A DNA stretch of 55,545 bases from Comamonadaceae bacterium PBBC2 (GTDB lineage Bacteria > Pseudomonadota > Gammaproteobacteria > Burkholderiales > Burkholderiaceae_C): assembly GCA_002255935.1 (NCBI GenBank), contig NKIO01000011.1, positions 12,327 through 67,871 on the forward strand. Direction: 5' to 3'. The position numbers and the translations under genes were made by a program. The notes under the pieces were generated by a model. The model did not search any database, was not told the DNA's origin, and saw only the letters and a list, made by a program, of their open reading frames with translations. Shown piece after piece: positions 45,784-54,237 of this stretch (its first letter is position 1; every line of letters begins with the position of its first letter).

Positions 45784-46206
45784 TCAGGGCGTGACCAAAT
45801 CCTTGACCCAATCGGGCAAAGTCACGGCTTTTTGCTGCGGAAAGTCCACCCAGATGGTGGTGGCCCCACCTGCGGCAAACACCACACCCGGCTGGTCGGC
45901 GCGCTCCAGCGTGCACCAGCTTTCAAAAGTGGTGCGCCCCGGGTCGCTGACATACAGCTTGGCCAGGATGTCGCCGGGGTACTCGAACTGTTTGTAGAAA
46001 TTGCAAAACGCGTTCACGATCACCGGCCCCTGCCCTTGTGGGTTGACTTGGCAGCCAATGGCCTCAAACCAATCGATGCGGATGGTCTCCAAGTAACGGA
46101 AATACACCGTGTTGTTGACGTGCCCCATCGCGTCCATGTCGCCCCAGCGGATCGGGATCACCAGCTGGTGCACAAATTTTTTGTGGGCCGGTAATTCAAA
46201 TTTCAT
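45784..46206 (-). CDS. 4-hydroxybenzoyl-CoA thioesterase-like (hot-dog fold) protein
   Basis: Hot-dog fold acyl-CoA thioesterase of 140 residues. The catalytic motif is IRWGDMDAMGHVNNTVYFRY, with the Asp typical of the 4HBT family, and a C-terminal strand region (AAGGATTIWVDFPQQKAV). It probably releases CoA from an acyl-CoA in the surrounding catabolic cluster. It lies 9 bases downstream of the SDR gene on the minus strand, indicating co-transcription. Confidence 0.92.
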   Translation of the reverse strand: MKFELPAHKKFVHQLVIPIRWGDMDAMGHVNNTVYFRYLETIRIDWFEAIGCQVNPQGQGPVIVNAFCNFYKQFEYPGDILAKLYVSDPGRTTFESWCTLERADQPGVVFAAGGATTIWVDFPQQKAVTLPDWVKDLVTP

Positions 46207-46215
46207 CGCCTCACC

Positions 46216-46998
46216 TCACACCGCAAAGCCATCGTCGGCCGCGATCACCGCGCCGTTGATGAAGTGGCTTTGGTCGCTGGCCAGCATGACCAACAAGGCG
46301 TCCAAGTCTTGCGGCTGGCCCACCCGCTTGCGCGGCAGCATGCTGATGAGCTTTTGCCCCTGCTCGGTCTCCCAATGGTGGTGGTTGATTTCGGTGTCGA
46401 TGTAGCCAGGGCAGATCGCGTTGACGTTGATGCCAAAACGCCCCCACTCCACCGCAAAAGCTTTGGTCATGTGAATGACCGCCGCCTTGCTCATGCAGTA
46501 AACGCCGATTTGCGGCAAGACCTTCAAGCCCGCCATGGACGCGATGTTGATGATGCGCCCGCCAGTGAAACTGCCCGGCGCTGCGCCCTTGGCCCGAGCC
46601 AGCATGCGCTTGCCCACCTCTTGGGCCACAAAGAAAGCGCCGCGCACATTGGTGTCCATGATGAAGTCGTAATCGGCCTCGGTGACGTCCTGGATGCGCT
46701 GGGTGGTGCTCACCCCCGAGTTGTTGACCAGAATGTCGATGCTGCCCATCTCGGTTTCGGCATGCGCCACGGCCGCCGCGATGCTGTGCTGGTCGGTCAC
46801 GTCCATCGCCACCACATGGGCGTTGCCGCCTGCCGCTTCGATTTCGGCACGCAAATCCTTGAGCTTGTCCACCCGGCGGCTGGCCAACACCACGCCCGCG
46901 CCTGCTGCGGCCAGTGTTTTGGCAAATTGCGCGCCCAGGCCGCTGGATGCGCCCGTCACCAGGGCCACGCGGCCCGACAAATCGATTTCATACGCCAT
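46216..46998 (-). CDS. Short-chain dehydrogenase/reductase (SDR)
   Basis: Classical SDR of 260 residues. The cofactor motif RVALVTGASSGLGAQFAKTL, NNSG, catalytic Ser in INIASMAG, and YCMSKAAVIHMTKAFA are all present, with the C-terminal PGYIDTEIN. It could be a 3-hydroxyacyl-CoA or 3-oxoacyl dehydrogenase, given the neighbouring thioesterase and the acyl-CoA genes. It is divergent from the ETF:QO gene across 140 bases. Confidence 0.92.
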   Translation of the reverse strand: MAYEIDLSGRVALVTGASSGLGAQFAKTLAAAGAGVVLASRRVDKLKDLRAEIEAAGGNAHVVAMDVTDQHSIAAAVAHAETEMGSIDILVNNSGVSTTQRIQDVTEADYDFIMDTNVRGAFFVAQEVGKRMLARAKGAAPGSFTGGRIINIASMAGLKVLPQIGVYCMSKAAVIHMTKAFAVEWGRFGINVNAICPGYIDTEINHHHWETEQGQKLISMLPRKRVGQPQDLDALLVMLASDQSHFINGAVIAADDGFAV

Positions 46999-47138
46999 GA
47001 CAACTCCTTTGAACTGCTGAACTCAGTGGAAACCCACGATGGATCCCATTGTGGCGGGGAACGCTGGTCTGGCCGCATAAAATGAGTCACTCGCTCGACA
47101 ACCGGTCGAGACCTTTGCAACTTCATCAAGAGACGTTC

Positions 47139-48830
47139 ATGAGCCCCGAAGAAATCCTGAGCACCTACGGCCCCCGCGAATCCATGGAATACGACGTGGT
47201 CGTTGTCGGCGGCGGCCCTGGCGGCCTGTCCACGGCCATTCGCCTGAAGCAATTGGCCGCTGAAAAAGGCCAGGACGTGTCGGTGGTCGTGCTTGAAAAA
47301 GGCGGCGAGCCCGGCGCGCACATCTTGAGCGGCGCCATCATGGACCCCAAGGCCTTGACCGAACTTTTTCCCAACTGGAAAGAACTGGGCGCCCCGCTGA
47401 ACCAGCCCGTCACCGACGATGCCTGGAGCTTCTTGTCTGAAACGGGTGCCACCCGCACCCCCGGCATCTTCTTGCCCGAATGCGCACAAAACCACGGCAA
47501 CTACATCATCAGCCTCTCCAACTTCACCCGCTGGCTGGCCCAGCAGGCTGAAAATTTGGGCGTGGAAATCTTCCCTGGCTTCACGGCCGCTGAAGTGCTT
47601 TACAACGAAGACGGCTCCGTCAAAGGCGTGGCCACCGGCAACATGGGGATCGGCAAAGATGGCGAGCCCACCGAGAACTTCCAGCTGGGCATGGAATTGC
47701 ACGGCAAGTACACCGTGTTTGCCGAAGGCGCACGAGGCCATCTGGGCAAGCAACTCATCGCCAATTACAAACTGGACGAAGGCCGCGACCCACAGACCTA
47801 CGGCATCGGCATCAAGGAAGTCTGGGAGATCGACCCCTCACGCCACACGCCCGGCTTTGTGATGCACACCGCTGGCTGGCCCATGAACAACGACACCTAC
47901 GGTGGCGCCTTCATGTACCACATGGAAGACAACAAGATCGCCATCGGCTACGTGGTCGGTCTGGACTACGCCAACCCTTGGCTCAGCCCCTTTGAAGAGT
48001 TCCAGCGCTGGAAAACCCACAACAACATCCAGTGGTACTTCACCAACGACAAAGGCGAGGTCAATGCCAAGCGCTTGGGCTATGGCGCCCGCGCCATCAC
48101 GGCGGGCGGCCTGATGAGCCTGCCCAAGACCGTGTTCCCAGGCGGTGCCTTGGTCGGTTGCGATGCCGGCTACCTCAACGTCAGCCGCATCAAGGGCAGC
48201 CACGCCGCCATCAAGACCGGCATGCTGGCCGCTGAAGCCGCTTACGACGCGCTGGTGGCGGGCCGTCAACACGACGAGTTGAGCGCCTACCCCGAGGCCT
48301 TTGAAGCCAGCTGGCTGCACACCGAGCTCAACAAGTCGCGCAACTTCAAGACCTGGTTCAAGAAGGGCCTGACGGTCGCCACGCTCATGAACGGTTTCGA
48401 GCAATTCGTGTTGCGCGGCCACATTCCCTGGACACTGCGCCGCGACAAGGCCGACCACACCTACCTCAAGCCTGCGGCCGATTGCCCCAAGATCGACTAT
48501 CCCAAGCCCGATGGCAAGCTGACCTTCGACCGTTTGAGCAGCGTCTTCATCAGCAACACCAACCACGAAGAAAACCAGCCCGCCCACCTGACGCTGAAAG
48601 ACGCCTCTGTGCCCGTGGGCATCAACCTGGCCAAATACGCTGGCCCCGAGTCGCGCTATTGCCCTGCCGGTGTGTACGAGTTTGAGAAGAACGAAGACAA
48701 CTCCGACCGCTTGCAAATCAACGCGCAAAACTGTGTGCATTGCAAAACCTGCGACATCAAGGACCCGACACAGAACATCGTGTGGGTCACGCCCGAAGGC
48801 GGCGGCGGTCCGAACTACTCGGGCATGTGA
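47139..48830 (+). CDS. Electron transfer flavoprotein-ubiquinone oxidoreductase
   Basis: ETF:QO of 563 residues, a membrane-associated FAD and 4Fe-4S protein that passes electrons from reduced ETF to ubiquinone. The FAD motif VVVVGGGPGGLSTAIRLKQL is near the N-terminus, and the Cys ligands of the 4Fe-4S cluster are in RYCPAGVYEF and NCVHCKTCDIKDPTQNI. GGGGPNYSGM ends the protein, as in the family. The frame runs 30 codons upstream, but MSPEEILSTYG at 47139 is the family start. It would drain electrons from the fused acyl-CoA dehydrogenase in the same region. No etfAB is in the window. Confidence 0.96.
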   Translation: MSPEEILSTYGPRESMEYDVVVVGGGPGGLSTAIRLKQLAAEKGQDVSVVVLEKGGEPGAHILSGAIMDPKALTELFPNWKELGAPLNQPVTDDAWSFLSETGATRTPGIFLPECAQNHGNYIISLSNFTRWLAQQAENLGVEIFPGFTAAEVLYNEDGSVKGVATGNMGIGKDGEPTENFQLGMELHGKYTVFAEGARGHLGKQLIANYKLDEGRDPQTYGIGIKEVWEIDPSRHTPGFVMHTAGWPMNNDTYGGAFMYHMEDNKIAIGYVVGLDYANPWLSPFEEFQRWKTHNNIQWYFTNDKGEVNAKRLGYGARAITAGGLMSLPKTVFPGGALVGCDAGYLNVSRIKGSHAAIKTGMLAAEAAYDALVAGRQHDELSAYPEAFEASWLHTELNKSRNFKTWFKKGLTVATLMNGFEQFVLRGHIPWTLRRDKADHTYLKPAADCPKIDYPKPDGKLTFDRLSSVFISNTNHEENQPAHLTLKDASVPVGINLAKYAGPESRYCPAGVYEFEKNEDNSDRLQINAQNCVHCKTCDIKDPTQNIVWVTPEGGGGPNYSGM

Positions 48831-48857
48831 ACCCCCGCCAACACAGCGATCGATGCC

Positions 48858-48883
48858 AGAGGCCCTACGGGGCCTCTTTTTTT
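48858..48883 (+). terminator. Intrinsic terminator after ETF:QO gene
   Basis: AGAGGCCC / GGGCCTCT with a four-base loop is followed by a run of T (TTTTTTT). It ends the ETF:QO transcript 27 bases after the stop. Confidence 0.92.
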
Positions 48884-48930
48884 GTCTCTCCTGCGCGTCG
48901 CCTTGGCATCACACCTCGCGAAAACCCTTA

Positions 48931-48974
48931 TTGGAGAACGCGGGCATCTCGCCATAATCAAAGTTGTATGACAA
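48931..48974 (+). promoter_or_regulatory. Promoter and GntR-like operator of the TRAP transporter genes
   Basis: TTGGAG (48931-48936) and CATAAT (48953-48958) with a 16-base spacer form a plausible sigma-70 promoter. Just downstream TTGTATGACAA (48964-48974) matches the TNGTNNNACNA pattern of FadR/GntR-family operators, over the expected start point. No GntR gene is in the window. Confidence 0.5.
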
Positions 48975-49017
48975 GTTGAGTTTTCGACTGCATCACCCCT
49001 TCAACTGGAGACATTCA

Positions 49018-49989
49018 ATGAAACTGAACAAACTGGCCATCGGCATGGGCTTGGCTGCAGGTCTGATGAGCGCCGCTTCTGCACAAACTGTGCTCAAACT
49101 CGGATATGCCACGGCAGCCTCTTCGCACTATGGCGTGGGCTCCACCGTGTTCTGTGATGACATTGAAAAAGGCACACAAGGCCGCTACAAGTGCCAGCAG
49201 TTCCCTGCCAGCGCCCTGGGTGGCGAGCGTGAAATGATCGAAGCCGTGCAATTGGGCACACTGGATCTGGTCAACACCTCCACCGGCCCTGTCGGCAACT
49301 TCGTGCCCGAAGTCAAGATCGTGGACATCCCCTTCTTGTTTCGCGACTATGACCACGCCCGCAAGGTGATGGACGGCCCGATTGGCCAAGACATCCTGAC
49401 CAAGTTCCCCTCCAAAGGCCTGATCGCCTTGTCCTGGACCGAGAACGGCTTCCGCCACATGACCAACAGCAAGCGCCCCATCGTCAAGCCTGCCGATGCG
49501 TCGGGCTTGAAGATGCGCACCATGGAAAACAAGGTGCACATGGACGGCTACAAAACCTTCGGCATCCAACCCACCCCCATGGCCTTCCCTGAAGTGTTCG
49601 GCGCATTGCAACAGGGCACTGTGGATGGTCAAGAAAACCCCATCCCCGTGATCTTGGCTTCCAAGTTCTCCCAAGTGCAAAAGCACCTGTCCCTGACCGG
49701 TCACGTGTATTCGCCAGGCCTGTTGATCACCTCGCCCCGCCTGATGAACAAGCTCAGCGATGCAGACAAAAAAGTCTTCTACGATGCGGCCCAAAAAGCC
49801 AAAGTGGCCCAGCGCAAAAAAGTCAACGAAGATGAGAACAACGGCATTGCCCAATTGGAAAAAGACGGCATGAGCGTGGTTCGCAAAGTGGACGGCCAAG
49901 CCTTCCGCGATGCCTTGGTGCCCGCCTATGCGGCTTACTCCAAAGAGTTCGGTGCCGACAACATCCGCAAAATCCAGGAAGTTCGCTGA
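49018..49989 (+). CDS. TRAP transporter substrate-binding protein (DctP family)
   Basis: Periplasmic receptor of a TRAP transporter, 323 residues. A signal peptide (LAIGMGLAAGLMSAASA) ends near residue 22. DctP-type signatures are FPASALGGEREMIEAVQLGT, then IPFLFRDYDHARKVMDG, and GLKMRTMENKVH with the conserved substrate-carboxylate Arg. GGAG precedes the ATG at 49018. The related ligands are organic acids such as C4-dicarboxylates, but this receptor's ligand is not predictable. An intrinsic terminator separates it from the two membrane subunits. Confidence 0.94.
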   Translation: MKLNKLAIGMGLAAGLMSAASAQTVLKLGYATAASSHYGVGSTVFCDDIEKGTQGRYKCQQFPASALGGEREMIEAVQLGTLDLVNTSTGPVGNFVPEVKIVDIPFLFRDYDHARKVMDGPIGQDILTKFPSKGLIALSWTENGFRHMTNSKRPIVKPADASGLKMRTMENKVHMDGYKTFGIQPTPMAFPEVFGALQQGTVDGQENPIPVILASKFSQVQKHLSLTGHVYSPGLLITSPRLMNKLSDADKKVFYDAAQKAKVAQRKKVNEDENNGIAQLEKDGMSVVRKVDGQAFRDALVPAYAAYSKEFGADNIRKIQEVR

Positions 49990-50010
49990 ACACCCGCGAG
50001 AGGTATGACG

Positions 50011-50044
50011 GGCCTGTGCCGCCAAAGGTTGCACAGGCCTTTTT
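50011..50044 (+). terminator. Intercistronic terminator between the receptor and membrane subunits
   Basis: GGCCTGTGC and GCACAGGCC (9-bp stem, 11-base loop) are followed by TTTTT. It would make receptor mRNA more abundant than that of the membrane subunits, a typical stoichiometry control in TRAP operons. Confidence 0.8.
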
Positions 50045-50077
50045 AATGGGTGATGGTCTTTGAAAGGCCGGTACGTG

Positions 50078-50590
50078 ATGAAAAAATTCGAAGACTATTT
50101 TCTGGCGGTCAACCGCTGGGCGCTGATCCTGATCCTGGCGGCCATGTCGGTGATCATTTTCACCAACGTGGTGTTGCGCTACACCACCAACCAGTCGATT
50201 GAATGGGCCGAAGAAGTCGCCCGTCACATGATGATCTGGCTGACCTTCATCGGCTGCGGGCCCGTCTTGCGTTACGGCGGGCACATCGCCATCGACAACC
50301 TGCAAGACAGCATGCCGCCCCGGGCCGCTCAGGCCTTGCGCGTGTTGATCGCCTTGCTGGTGACCGGCTTTTGCGTCTTCTCGATCTGGTTTGGCCTGCA
50401 ATACATGGACCGCACCCAGTACCAAATCACCCCTGCCACACAGATCTCTTTTGCCTGGGTTTACCTGGCCTTGCCCTTGGGCATGGGCATGACCTTGATC
50501 CATTGGCTGCTGATCGTGCGCAGCTACATCGCCCGTCGCGAATTTGCGAGCGATGCCCACTTTGACGCCACCGCGAGTGCATCCCTATGA
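50078..50590 (+). CDS. TRAP transporter small permease subunit (DctQ family)
   Basis: Small membrane subunit, 170 residues, with four hydrophobic helices, among them WALILILAAMSVIIFTNVVL and the later YLALPLGMGMTLIHWLLIVR. The family motif VVLRYTTNQSIEWAEEVARH holds the region that contacts DctM. The frame starts at an in-frame TTG 18 bases upstream, but the ATG at 50078 is the likely start. It overlaps dctM by ATGA. Confidence 0.92.
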   Translation: MKKFEDYFLAVNRWALILILAAMSVIIFTNVVLRYTTNQSIEWAEEVARHMMIWLTFIGCGPVLRYGGHIAIDNLQDSMPPRAAQALRVLIALLVTGFCVFSIWFGLQYMDRTQYQITPATQISFAWVYLALPLGMGMTLIHWLLIVRSYIARREFASDAHFDATASASL

Positions 50591-51879
50591 GCGCCAGCCT
50601 GATCCTCCTGATTTCCGCCTGCATCTACCTGGCCATTGGCGTGCCGGTGGCGTTTGCGCTGGGCCTGTCCACCGTGACGGCCCTGGTGCTGTCAGACGCT
50701 TACCCCATGCTGGCCTTGCTCAAAGAGACCTTCACCGGCGTGGACAGCTTTCCGCTCATGGCCGTGCCTTTCTTCATTTTGGCAGCAGAACTCATGAGCG
50801 GCGGCTCGCTGACCGAGGTGCTGCTCAAGTTCGCCGGTCAATTTGTGGGCCACAAGCGCGGTGGTCTGGGTTACACCAACGTGGTGTCCCTGACCTTCTT
50901 CTCGGGCATCTCGGGCTCGGCCTTGGCCGACGCTGCAGGCCCTGGCTCCATGCTGATCCGCATGATGGACAAAGCCGGTTACGGGCGCCCCTACGCCGCA
51001 GCCTTGACCGCATCCACCGCCATCGTGGGCCCGATCATCCCGCCCTCGATCATCATGATCATTTACGCCCTGGCCGATGACAATGTCTCGGTGGGCGCCT
51101 TGTTCATTGCCGGCTTGATTCCGGGCTTGTTGATCGCAGTCGCCATGTGCCTGGTGAACTACCACGTCTCCAAGCAGCGCAATTACAAGGGCGACGGCCA
51201 ATTGCCCACCGGTGCAGAAATCTTGTCCACCACCTGGAAAGCCCTGCCCGCCATCTTGCTGCCCGTGCTGATTTTGGGCGGCATGCGTGCCGGTTGGTTC
51301 ACACCCACCGAAGCGTCGGTCGTGGCCGTGTTCTATGCGCTCATCTGCGGCAAATACGTTTACCGCACGCTGGAGTGGAAGGCCGTGCCCGACATCCTGT
51401 CGCGCTCTGCCCTCTTGACCGCTTCGGTCTTGCTGATCATCGGCACGTCTGCATCGTTTGCCTGGATCTTGACCATCGAGGGCATGCCCCAGACCGTAGC
51501 CAATTGGATCTCGGGCATGAACCTGAGCGTCTGGGGCTTTCTGATCGTCATCAACATCTTCTTGTTGATCTTTGGCATCTTCATCGAACCCCTGCCAGGT
51601 GTGATGGTGCTGGTGCCGATTTTGGCGCCGGTGGCGGCCAAACTGGGCGTCGATCCGATCCATTTCGCGATGGTGGTGATCTACAACCTCACGCTGGGCA
51701 TGATCACCCCCCCTGTGGGCGGCTTGTTGTTCGTGACCTCCAACGTGTCCAAAGTGCCACTGTCGGACCTGACCCGCGAACTCAAGCCTTTCTTGTGGGC
51801 CCACGGCGTGGTGCTGGTCTTGCTGACCTTTGTGCCGGCCCTGTCCAACTGGCTGCCACACGTGATGGGCTTCAAGTAA
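50587..51879 (+). CDS. TRAP transporter large permease subunit (DctM family)
   Basis: Large membrane subunit, 430 residues, with about 12 predicted helices. Family signatures are LMAVPFFILAAELMSGGSLT, GSALADAAGPGSMLIRMMDK, PIIPPSIIMIIYALADDNVS and LTLGMITPPVGGLLFVTSNV. It completes the receptor-DctQ-DctM set, so the transporter is complete. The start overlaps the small-subunit stop. Confidence 0.95.
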   Translation: MSASLILLISACIYLAIGVPVAFALGLSTVTALVLSDAYPMLALLKETFTGVDSFPLMAVPFFILAAELMSGGSLTEVLLKFAGQFVGHKRGGLGYTNVVSLTFFSGISGSALADAAGPGSMLIRMMDKAGYGRPYAAALTASTAIVGPIIPPSIIMIIYALADDNVSVGALFIAGLIPGLLIAVAMCLVNYHVSKQRNYKGDGQLPTGAEILSTTWKALPAILLPVLILGGMRAGWFTPTEASVVAVFYALICGKYVYRTLEWKAVPDILSRSALLTASVLLIIGTSASFAWILTIEGMPQTVANWISGMNLSVWGFLIVINIFLLIFGIFIEPLPGVMVLVPILAPVAAKLGVDPIHFAMVVIYNLTLGMITPPVGGLLFVTSNVSKVPLSDLTRELKPFLWAHGVVLVLLTFVPALSNWLPHVMGFK

Positions 51880-51886
51880 GACTGCC

Positions 51887-51892
51887 TATAAT
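51887..51892 (+). promoter_or_regulatory. TATAAT box before gcvH
   Basis: Perfect TATAAT, about 8 bases after the DctM stop and 60 bases before gcvH, but no convincing -35 is seen 16-18 bases upstream. The DctM terminator hairpin lies downstream of it, inside the resulting leader, which is unusual. Confidence 0.35.
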
Positions 51893-51902
51893 CGAAAAAA
51901 AC

Positions 51903-51926
51903 GAAACGCCCCTCGGGGCGTTTCTT
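51903..51926 (+). terminator. Intrinsic terminator after dctM
   Basis: GAAACGCCCC / GGGGCGTTTC is a perfect 10-bp stem with a two-base loop, followed by TTG rather than a long T tract. It lies 23 bases after the DctM stop and 27 bases before gcvH. Confidence 0.65.
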
Positions 51927-51952
51927 GATTTCAAGACCCTTTCGAGCCGCTC

Positions 51953-52318
51953 ATGTCCTTCCTTTTTTCAGACGAACACACCTGGTTGCAACGCGATGGC
52001 GACATCGCCGTGATGGGCATCACCGTCCATGCGCAAGACACGCTGGGTGACATTGTTTTTGTGGACCTGCCGGCCATCGGCGCCACCTTCGAGGCCAAGT
52101 CCGTGGCCGGTGTGGTCGAATCGGTCAAAGCCGCAGCCGATGTGCACATGCCTGCAGGCGGCGAGATCATCGAAGTCAACGAAGCCTTGCGCGCCGACCC
52201 TTCTTTGGCCAATTCAGACCCCTTGGGCCAAGGCTGGTTCTTCAAGGCCCGCTTGACCCAACCCTCTGATCTGGATGCGTTGCTGAGTGAAGCGGACTAC
52301 CAAAAATTGACCGCCTGA
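51953..52318 (+). CDS. gcvH: Glycine cleavage system H protein (lipoyl carrier)
   Basis: Lipoylated carrier protein of 121 residues. The lipoyl-lysine hairpin is AGVVESVKAAADVHMPAGGE, with the modified Lys after ESV, and the N-terminal FSDEHTWLQRDGDIAVMGIT matches GcvH. In the glycine cleavage complex it shuttles the aminomethyl group between P, T and L proteins; it can also relay lipoyl groups. No gcvT, gcvP or lpd gene is in the window, so its partners are encoded elsewhere or it serves another role. Confidence 0.93.
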   Translation: MSFLFSDEHTWLQRDGDIAVMGITVHAQDTLGDIVFVDLPAIGATFEAKSVAGVVESVKAAADVHMPAGGEIIEVNEALRADPSLANSDPLGQGWFFKARLTQPSDLDALLSEADYQKLTA

Positions 52319-52462
52319 AAGCGCACCGTCCAAGGCCATTCCATCCCGTTGACATGGAACGAGCAGGGCTCAGTGTTCCGCAAACTGTTCACCTCAGCTC
52401 ACTCATCAACACGGCATGAAGCACCCTGCGCCTTCATCCCTGCCCCCTAGCACGGCCTGACC

Positions 52463-52945
52463 ATGACACTTCATGTCCTTCCGGTGGACTACCAAAACCC
52501 CTTGCACCGCCAAGCCTTTGTGATGCTGTTGGACGCCTACGCCCAAGACCCCATGGGCGGCGGCGAGCCCTTGGCGCAGGATGTGAAAGCGCGCTTGTGT
52601 GATGACCTGGCCGCACGCAGCAATGCCGCCAGCTTCATCGCCTGGATCGACAGTGCGCCTGTGGGTTTGGTCAACTGCATCGAAGGGTATTCAACCTTCA
52701 AGGCGCGCCCCTTGATGAACATCCATGACATCGCGGTGTTGACGGGCCACCGAGGTGCGGGGGTCGGTCAAGCATTGCTGGCAGCTGCGCAACAACACGC
52801 GCTTGATCGCGGTTGCTGCAAGCTGACGCTGGAGGTGCTGACAGGCAATGCCCGCGCCCTGCAAAGTTACTTGGCCTTTGGCTTTGAGCCCTATGCGCTT
52901 GACCCCGCTGCGGGCCAAGCCAGCTTCATGCAGAAATGGCTTTAG
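52463..52945 (+). CDS. GNAT family N-acetyltransferase
   Basis: Acetyl-CoA-dependent acetyltransferase of 160 residues. The acetyl-CoA binding region is IHDIAVLTGHRGAGVGQALL, with the R/Q-x-x-G-x-G/A pattern, and the C-terminal LEVLTGNARALQSYLAFGFE is typical. It overlaps the 3' end of the converging J-domain gene by 20 bases. The acceptor substrate is unknown. Confidence 0.88.
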   Translation: MTLHVLPVDYQNPLHRQAFVMLLDAYAQDPMGGGEPLAQDVKARLCDDLAARSNAASFIAWIDSAPVGLVNCIEGYSTFKARPLMNIHDIAVLTGHRGAGVGQALLAAAQQHALDRGCCKLTLEVLTGNARALQSYLAFGFEPYALDPAAGQASFMQKWL

Positions 52946-54086
52946 CCAACTGCCACTGCTCTTTGAGCCAGCGCTTGAGTTCAGCCTCATTCTGAATGCG
53001 GCACAAGTCAGTGGCCAAGTTATCAGCGCTGTGGCGCTGGTCGGCCTGGATGCGCCGCAGTGACTGGTTCAGTTCAGCCTCCTCGATGTCCGCCCGAACC
53101 GTCACGCACAGCTCACGGCTGAGGCGATTTTCCAGTTGCTCCAAATCGTCTTCGAGCGCCGCCACCTGCTCTTTGAGCAACAGGGACATCGCGATCAGCT
53201 TGTCGTCGGCCATGCGTGCGCCGCTTTGCGGGTGGATGTGTGTGACCTGCATTTGCAGACGCAACAAGGTGGTCAGGTCGTTTTTTTCATAAGCGGCATT
53301 GACCTCACTCATCAACGCCGTTTTGCGCAGACGCTTGTTGGCATCAGGCTCCCGGTCCGGGTGCAGAGCACTGGCCAATTGCCTAAAAATCGTGCGAATG
53401 GCGCTTTTGGCGTCCAGCTCGCGCAGCATGGCGGCCGGCACATCGCCTTTTTCGGCTGCAGCGCTTTTCTTTTGTGCTTGTTTTTGGGCTTTGCGCGCAG
53501 CGCGTTTGGCGGCCTTGCGCCGCTCGTCGGCGTCTTGTTGACGCTGCCACTGGCGCATGCCTGCCTGCATCATCTCTTCGGGCGTCTGGTATTGGTCCGG
53601 CTTTTCAATGGGTTGGCCCATCGCTTCTTCGATGCGCTCGCGCAGTCGCTGCGCCGCCTCGGCCTGCTCCTCGGCCGCTTCTTGGGTGTCCTCTTCGCTC
53701 ACATACACATCGGCCAACGCCTGCACTTGCGGGTCAGCGGTGGCTGACAATTGGTCGATCAAGCCGCGCACAAGTCCCCGGGCCATGCGCTGCTGCCGGT
53801 CGGTGAGTTCTGCTGTTTGCATGCGTTCATGCACAAAGAGCAGCAGGCTTTTGCGGTGCGTTTGCGCCAGCTGCACCGACTCGCGCAGGGCCTGAATGTG
53901 CGCATAGCGGTGCCGGTCTGACCAAGCTTCAAGCCGCTGGATGAGGCCTGACAACTGCTCGATGCGGGCCAGCAAATCGTTGAAGCGCTGCTGGGCGGGG
54001 GTCAGCGGCGCCTGCTCGCTGGGCTGAACCATCAAGGCAGACAAGGGCGTTGCAGCGTCTGGGGGTGTTTCTGGCAAGGGGGTCAT
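52926..54086 (-). CDS. J-domain-like protein with long coiled coil
   Basis: Protein of 386 residues. It is rich in coiled-coil segments, with a basic region (ERRKAAKRAARKAQKQAQKK) in the middle. Around residues 230-280 a J-domain-like helix pair carries the HPD tripeptide in FRQLASALHPDREPDANKRL, followed by SEVNAAYEKNDL, which resembles the third helix. It would therefore stimulate an Hsp70 ATPase, if the degenerate flanks still fold. Nothing else is recognised. It is divergent from the radical SAM gene and converges with the GNAT gene. Confidence 0.75.
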   Translation of the reverse strand: MTPLPETPPDAATPLSALMVQPSEQAPLTPAQQRFNDLLARIEQLSGLIQRLEAWSDRHRYAHIQALRESVQLAQTHRKSLLLFVHERMQTAELTDRQQRMARGLVRGLIDQLSATADPQVQALADVYVSEEDTQEAAEEQAEAAQRLRERIEEAMGQPIEKPDQYQTPEEMMQAGMRQWQRQQDADERRKAAKRAARKAQKQAQKKSAAAEKGDVPAAMLRELDAKSAIRTIFRQLASALHPDREPDANKRLRKTALMSEVNAAYEKNDLTTLLRLQMQVTHIHPQSGARMADDKLIAMSLLLKEQVAALEDDLEQLENRLSRELCVTVRADIEEAELNQSLRRIQADQRHSADNLATDLCRIQNEAELKRWLKEQWQLAKAISA

Positions 54087-54237
54087 GGGAAGACATTCAA
54101 TCGGACAGTCGCTGTCAGTGCTGCTGGATGTTAACGCCCCGAAAGCCAGTCATTGAAGGTGAGTACCCCCATGAATGCAGGTGGACAAGCCTGCGCCCGT
54201 TGATAATCCACCCACTTTTGCAAAAAACAAGCGCCAG

